A stretch of DNA of 7,640 nucleotides from PVC group bacterium (lineage in GTDB: Bacteria > Verrucomicrobiota > Kiritimatiellia > UBA8416 > PXDI01): assembly GCA_003565095.1 (NCBI GenBank), contig PXDI01000366.1:1-7640 (forward strand), given 5' to 3'. The notes beneath the pieces were generated by a model. The model made no database searches, was not told the DNA's origin, and saw nothing but the letters and a program-made list of their open reading frames with translations. The translations under genes were made by a program, and so were the position numbers. Below are positions 4,498 through 7,640 of the stretch, one piece after another; position 1 is the first letter of the stretch, and each line of letters starts with the position of its first letter.

Positions 4498-6219
4498 TTG
4501 CAACTGATATCTAAATTCAATAAGATGATTCGCTCACGGCTGCTATGGACTATATTTGCCGGCATATTGGTTTTGTCATTTGTCGGCTTTCTCGGCCCCA
4601 GCGGCAGTTGCGCACCAATCGAACAGGAACAGGGAAACAATGCCGGACGCATCGACGGTAAAAATGTTTCACGGCAGGATTTTCTGATGGCCCGTTTTTT
4701 TGAACTGGGTCTGCGCAACCCCCACGATCTTTCCGATGAAGTTGAAAATGAATTGCGCAAACGCACATGGCAACGCATTGCCGCACTGAAAACGGCGGAG
4801 AAACTCGGCTTACAGGCCGGCGATCGTGACATTGCTGAAATGATCCGGCAGGACGAGGCTTTTCAACGTAATGGCGTTTTCGACCGTGACCAGTACCGTA
4901 TGCTCATTGAACACCAGTTGCGCACCGATGTTCAGACTTTTGAAGAATACCTGCGCCAGGACCTCACTCTGCAACGGCTCGCTTCCATGATCGAATCAAC
5001 CGCATGGGTCCCGCCGGCCGAAGCCGCCGAACGTATCAGAAACCTAACCGATAAATTTACTGTCAGCTATATAAACTTCCCCATCGATCAATTTGAGGAC
5101 GAAACAGAACTTGATGACGACGATATAAGAGAGTTCTACAGTAACAACAGTGACCGTTTTATCGTCCCGGAAAAAGTCCGCATACGCTTTATTGAATTTG
5201 AAGCCACCAACCTCGTAACAGAGGCTGACTTCACCGAGGACGACATTTACGATTATTATGACGCCAATATTGAAATGTTCCGCCGCGAAGAGGATTCTGC
5301 AGCAGATGAAACTGATGCTGAAGATTCTCCGGAAACCGCAGCAGAAGAAATTGCCGAGGATATACCAACCGCGGTGCCGGGGTTCAAGCCGGTCGAGGAT
5401 GTCCGCGCAGAAATCATTGCGGCCCTGCAAAAGCAGCGCGCCCTCCTGCTGGCACGCGACCGCGCCACTGATTTTGTCATCGAACTGACTCCCGACCGCG
5501 CCGGACGCGCGCCGGATTTTGACACGCTTGCAGCCAGATTCGGCCGCCCAGTTGTTACTTCCGAACTGTTCAGCGCAACCGAAACCGTGCCGGAACTGGC
5601 AGACGCCGAGGATGCCCTGGCAATTGCCTTCGCACTTGATATCGACAATCCGCTCAGCGCTTACAGCGATCCGGTCTCCGGCACCAATTCAGTTTTCGTA
5701 CTTAGTATCCTTGAACGCCGCGAGGCTTTTCTGCCCGAACTGGATGACATTATTGAGGATGTCACGGAACCCGCACTGGAACATCGCCGCCGCGAGGCAT
5801 TCAAGCAATACGTGACCGGAATCCGGGAGCAACTGATAACAAAAATGCGGCGCGGAACCGGTTTTGACGAGGCTGCGGCGGAACTGCAACTGGCAAGCGA
5901 AAAGCTGGAGCCGTTCAGTGTATATGATACGATTGAATCGGAAAACATTCTAGAGGAAATCCTGAGTATGGCGATCATGCCTTTATATTCCGGGCAGCTT
6001 TCCGAAGCGGTCTTCAACGGCGACGACCTGCTGCTGGCATATATCGTAGAGCGCAGCCCCGGCGAAATGCAAATCACAGAAATGATTGCACCGCAAGTCC
6101 ATGCCGCACTGGCGCGCTTCCGCGCGGGCTTGGTGTTCGACAAATGGATGGAATGGAACCTCGCGCAATCCAACTGGCAGGACTTTATGTCCAACGATGC
6201 CTGGACGGAAGCAGAATAA
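4498..6219 (+). CDS. PpiD/SurA-like membrane-anchored periplasmic chaperone
   Basis: This 573-aa protein has a basic N-tail and one membrane helix (about residues 15-33), so it should be anchored in the inner membrane with its bulk in the periplasm. Residues 50-255 follow the SurA_N/PpiD plan: GRIDGKNVSRQDF, GVFDRDQYRMLIEHQLR...FEEYLRQDL, then VSYINFPIDQF and DDIREFYSNNSDRFIVPEKVRIRFIEF. In PpiD a parvulin domain follows; here there is a second 'EDDIYDYYDAN' and then a highly acidic linker (264-290). The C-terminal part resembles PpiD's non-catalytic region, with two similar modules: DFDTLAARFG...ELFS (340-359) to LERRE (405-409), and GFDEAAAELQ...EPFS (455-474) to VERSPGE (517-523). No parvulin catalytic pattern (xRHILV) is seen, so isomerase activity is doubtful. 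It probably assists folding of exported proteins. The start is TTG. The gap to the FecR-domain gene is 54 bp. Confidence 0.82.
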   Translation: MQLISKFNKMIRSRLLWTIFAGILVLSFVGFLGPSGSCAPIEQEQGNNAGRIDGKNVSRQDFLMARFFELGLRNPHDLSDEVENELRKRTWQRIAALKTAEKLGLQAGDRDIAEMIRQDEAFQRNGVFDRDQYRMLIEHQLRTDVQTFEEYLRQDLTLQRLASMIESTAWVPPAEAAERIRNLTDKFTVSYINFPIDQFEDETELDDDDIREFYSNNSDRFIVPEKVRIRFIEFEATNLVTEADFTEDDIYDYYDANIEMFRREEDSAADETDAEDSPETAAEEIAEDIPTAVPGFKPVEDVRAEIIAALQKQRALLLARDRATDFVIELTPDRAGRAPDFDTLAARFGRPVVTSELFSATETVPELADAEDALAIAFALDIDNPLSAYSDPVSGTNSVFVLSILERREAFLPELDDIIEDVTEPALEHRRREAFKQYVTGIREQLITKMRRGTGFDEAAAELQLASEKLEPFSVYDTIESENILEEILSMAIMPLYSGQLSEAVFNGDDLLLAYIVERSPGEMQITEMIAPQVHAALARFRAGLVFDKWMEWNLAQSNWQDFMSNDAWTEAE

Positions 6220-6239
6220 CCCGCAAAGAGATTCCCTGC

Positions 6240-6268
6240 TGGACAAGCGGCCTAATAATGTCTATACA
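6240..6268 (+). promoter_or_regulatory. Candidate promoter directly before the FtsB/DivIC-like gene
   Basis: TGGACA (6240-6245, five of six consensus bases) and TATACA (6263-6268, four of six) are separated by 17 bp. The ATG at 6278 is only 9 bp past the -10 box, so transcripts from here would be nearly or fully leaderless. This would fit the absence of a recognisable Shine-Dalgarno site before that gene. Confidence 0.35.
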
Positions 6269-6277
6269 TTTGTTGTT

Positions 6278-6583
6278 ATGAGTTACTGGCTTGTCATATA
6301 CCGTTTTGCGCTCGGAATCCTGCTGGTGCTGTGCCTGATCGGGGTCGTTTTCATGTTCCTGCCCAAGTGCTACCGCATCAGCCAAATGCAACAGACAAAA
6401 AGCGAACTGGATGAATCCAACCGGCAGCGCGAGGCAGCCATCCGCGAACTGCGCCATAATCAGGAACGCTTCCAGTCCGACCCGGTATTCGTCCAGCGCA
6501 CCGCACGGGAAGTCGGAATGGTTAGACCGCATGAAGTCGTTTTCCGCTTTTCCAACAGCGTCGATAACGCTGGCAACCAGTAA
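6278..6583 (+). CDS. FtsB/DivIC-family septum formation initiator
   Basis: This 101-aa bitopic membrane protein has an N-terminal transmembrane helix (about residues 5-28), a heptad-like coiled coil (about 33-66, QMQQTKSELDESNRQREAA) and a C-terminal block DPVFVQRTAREVGMVRPHE (68-86) followed by VVFRF. That block matches the hallmark 'DP.yiE..ARe.lg.vrpgE.vf.f' of FtsB/DivIC. Members form a complex with FtsL and FtsQ/DivIB at the division septum. Size is normal for the family. The reading frame is open further upstream into the end of the chaperone gene, but ATG 6278 gives the standard FtsB-like N-terminus; the upstream residues look unrelated. No good Shine-Dalgarno site precedes it. The stop lies 30 bp before the lipoprotein start. 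No ftsL or ftsQ is adjacent, so a specific FtsB assignment is not made. Confidence 0.85.
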   Translation: MSYWLVIYRFALGILLVLCLIGVVFMFLPKCYRISQMQQTKSELDESNRQREAAIRELRHNQERFQSDPVFVQRTAREVGMVRPHEVVFRFSNSVDNAGNQ

Positions 6584-6613
6584 CCGTTAACGAAGCGTTA
6601 TAAGGATAGAACG

Positions 6614-7414
6614 ATGCAGAAACACACACAGCGTTTCTTGGCAGGCGTCGCAAAGCTAAGCCTGCTCTTGACTGCCATAATTTTCTGCTGCACAGGATGC
6701 CTGCGGCTTTCTTCAACCGTGACGATTGACCGCGACGGTTCAGGCAGCATTGAAATTGAGTATAATATACCCGAGCAGACTATCATGCAGATCCGGTCTA
6801 TGACAAAACTGCGCCGCGAACTGCAGGAAGCCTCCGGCAAAACCGCTGACCCGCAGGAGGAATATTCATTCCGCGTAATACAGGTGTTCTTCGACCCTAC
6901 CGATAACGGAATCCAGACTTTTTTCAACGAACTGCAGGATAACGGTATATCTCTGCAAAGTAAACGCATCCGCTCACGGGAAGGTGCCAGACAGGTAAAC
7001 ATGTCTGTGAATTTCAGCTCGCTTGAAAAACTGGCCGCATCCGCCCCTTTCTCGATCTTCGGATTTTCAATAATGCCCGCACACGAAGGTAACTACCGCA
7101 TCATCCGGCAGGGCAACGCGAACATCAACATCCCGGAAGTTGATATGAATGATCCGGCATTTGTATCTTCCGTAGTACCGTTTTTGCAAGGTTTCCGTGC
7201 TGAACTGCGGGTCAGAACCCCCGGACCGGTTGTTGCCGCCAATACACCGGCCTTTCAGGGCAACACCGCAATGTGGACCTTTGATTTTGACCGGGAACCG
7301 CGCGCGCTGCATTACCTCAATTCACGCGATATGGAACTGGTCTTCGCGGCCGAGGGCGTTTCCCTGCCGGAAATCACCCAGACATCACAACAGTCCCGCC
7401 TCCTGCAACCATAG
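6614..7414 (+). CDS. Lipoprotein of unknown function
   Basis: This 266-aa precursor has a type II signal peptide: charged start, hydrophobic residues 15-25 and a lipobox CTGC with the lipidated cysteine at C29. Position +2 is Leu, not Asp, so by E. coli rules it would go to the outer membrane. The mature start, [23 protein letters not shown], has the 'valxvnxDGSGxxxxxyxi' look of LppM-like lipoprotein domains (weak). Residues 50-135 are charged and mixed alpha/beta; the remainder is beta-rich (SFDFD-like end WTFDFDREP near 225). There are no membrane helices beyond the signal and no catalytic motif I recognise. AAGGA at 6602-6606 is 7 nt before the ATG. A small TAACG-AAG-CGTTA hairpin (6588-6600) lies just upstream of that site. 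Its last 30 bp overlap rdgB on the other strand. Confidence 0.75.
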   Translation: MQKHTQRFLAGVAKLSLLLTAIIFCCTGCLRLSSTVTIDRDGSGSIEIEYNIPEQTIMQIRSMTKLRRELQEASGKTADPQEEYSFRVIQVFFDPTDNGIQTFFNELQDNGISLQSKRIRSREGARQVNMSVNFSSLEKLAASAPFSIFGFSIMPAHEGNYRIIRQGNANINIPEVDMNDPAFVSSVVPFLQGFRAELRVRTPGPVVAANTPAFQGNTAMWTFDFDREPRALHYLNSRDMELVFAAEGVSLPEITQTSQQSRLLQP

Positions 7415-7640
7415 ACGCCATTCGCCGGCAGCCTGACGGAATGCTGTGCCACGATGCGATATAGCATTCTTCTCCTGCATACACATCTCGGCAAAAGTGC
7501 GGTCGTACCCCTGCGGGATAAAGAGCGGATCGTAACCAAACCCCTCATTACCGCGCGGCATGTCACTGATTCGCCCCCCACAAACTCCGCGCACTGTGCG
7601 GAAATCATCCGCCGGTGAACAAAGCGCCGCCACACACACA
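7385..7640 (-). CDS. rdgB: XTP/dITP pyrophosphatase RdgB/HAM1, C-terminal part (5' end outside window)
   Basis: Only the last 84 or so residues are in the window; the gene enters from the right edge. RdgB hydrolyses dITP, dXTP and XTP to the monophosphates, keeping deaminated purines out of DNA. Clear HAM1 motifs: [20 protein letters not shown] (with [13 protein letters not shown]) followed by PLFIP, then [13 protein letters not shown] (the conserved EKNxxSHRxxA) and the usual Arg/Leu-rich C-terminal helix. The first in-frame GTG at the edge is not a start, since family members have about 110 more residues upstream. Stop TGA at 7387-7385. No frameshift is seen in the visible part. It is transcribed towards, and overlaps, the lipoprotein gene. 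Confidence 0.93.
   Translation of the reverse strand, partial: VCVAALCSPADDFRTVRGVCGGRISDMPRGNEGFGYDPLFIPQGYDRTFAEMCMQEKNAISHRGTAFRQAAGEWRLWLQEAGLL

Noticed and set aside
5256..5648. Ser/Ala-rich minus-strand open frame inside the chaperone gene
   Set aside because: Low-complexity Ser/Ala/Arg output is the antisense of the acidic linker and following region; not a gene.
7630..7640. CA dinucleotide run at the right edge as a contingency microsatellite
   Set aside because: Only five repeat units, in frame within a conserved part of rdgB; a similar short run occurs in queD (about 2122-2132). Too short to suggest phase variation.

Overview
This window looks like an ordinary chromosomal segment of a Gram-negative bacterium. 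The evidence is a Sec signal peptide, a lipobox lipoprotein, a membrane-anchored PpiD/SurA-like periplasmic chaperone and clear Shine-Dalgarno sites. Base composition is moderately GC-rich. The split PurH and the FecR-domain envelope protein would fit the PVC superphylum (Kiritimatiellota/Lentisphaerota-like), but that placement is a guess from style. No tRNA, rRNA, IS element or CRISPR was seen.

Layout: positions 1-203 hold no intact gene. They contain a short tandem heptamer repeat and, on the minus strand beside it, what looks like a broken remnant of a four-helix-bundle (23S rRNA intervening-sequence type) protein. Positions 204-3157 are one compact minus-strand operon. In transcription order it encodes a stand-alone IMP cyclohydrolase (PurH N-domain only), QueD, a PHP-domain phosphoesterase, a YjbQ-family protein and an adenylate-kinase-family NMP kinase. 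The genes are joined by an 11-bp gap, two ATGA overlaps and one TGATG overlap. Positions 3158-3420 form a divergent intergenic region with a candidate promoter on each strand, a perfect 17-bp palindrome inside the minus-strand promoter spacer, a second spaced inverted repeat and a 5'-leader hairpin. Positions 3421-7414 are a plus-strand cell-envelope cluster: an exported FecR-domain protein, a PpiD-like chaperone starting at TTG, a FtsB/DivIC-family division protein and a lipoprotein. The C-terminal part of RdgB (XTP/dITP pyrophosphatase) runs in from the right edge on the minus strand and overlaps the lipoprotein gene tail to tail.

The minus-strand operon has a nucleotide/cofactor theme: purine synthesis, the queuosine precursor, nucleotide phosphoester hydrolysis and NMP phosphorylation. 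The plus-strand cluster has an envelope theme: export, periplasmic folding, septum assembly and surface lipoprotein. I found no clear new defence or mobile system. The most notable points are the single-domain PurH with an altered KTLHP motif, the PpiD-like protein in which an acidic linker stands where the catalytic parvulin domain should be, the palindrome within the operon promoter, and the repeat-flanked gene remnant at the left edge.
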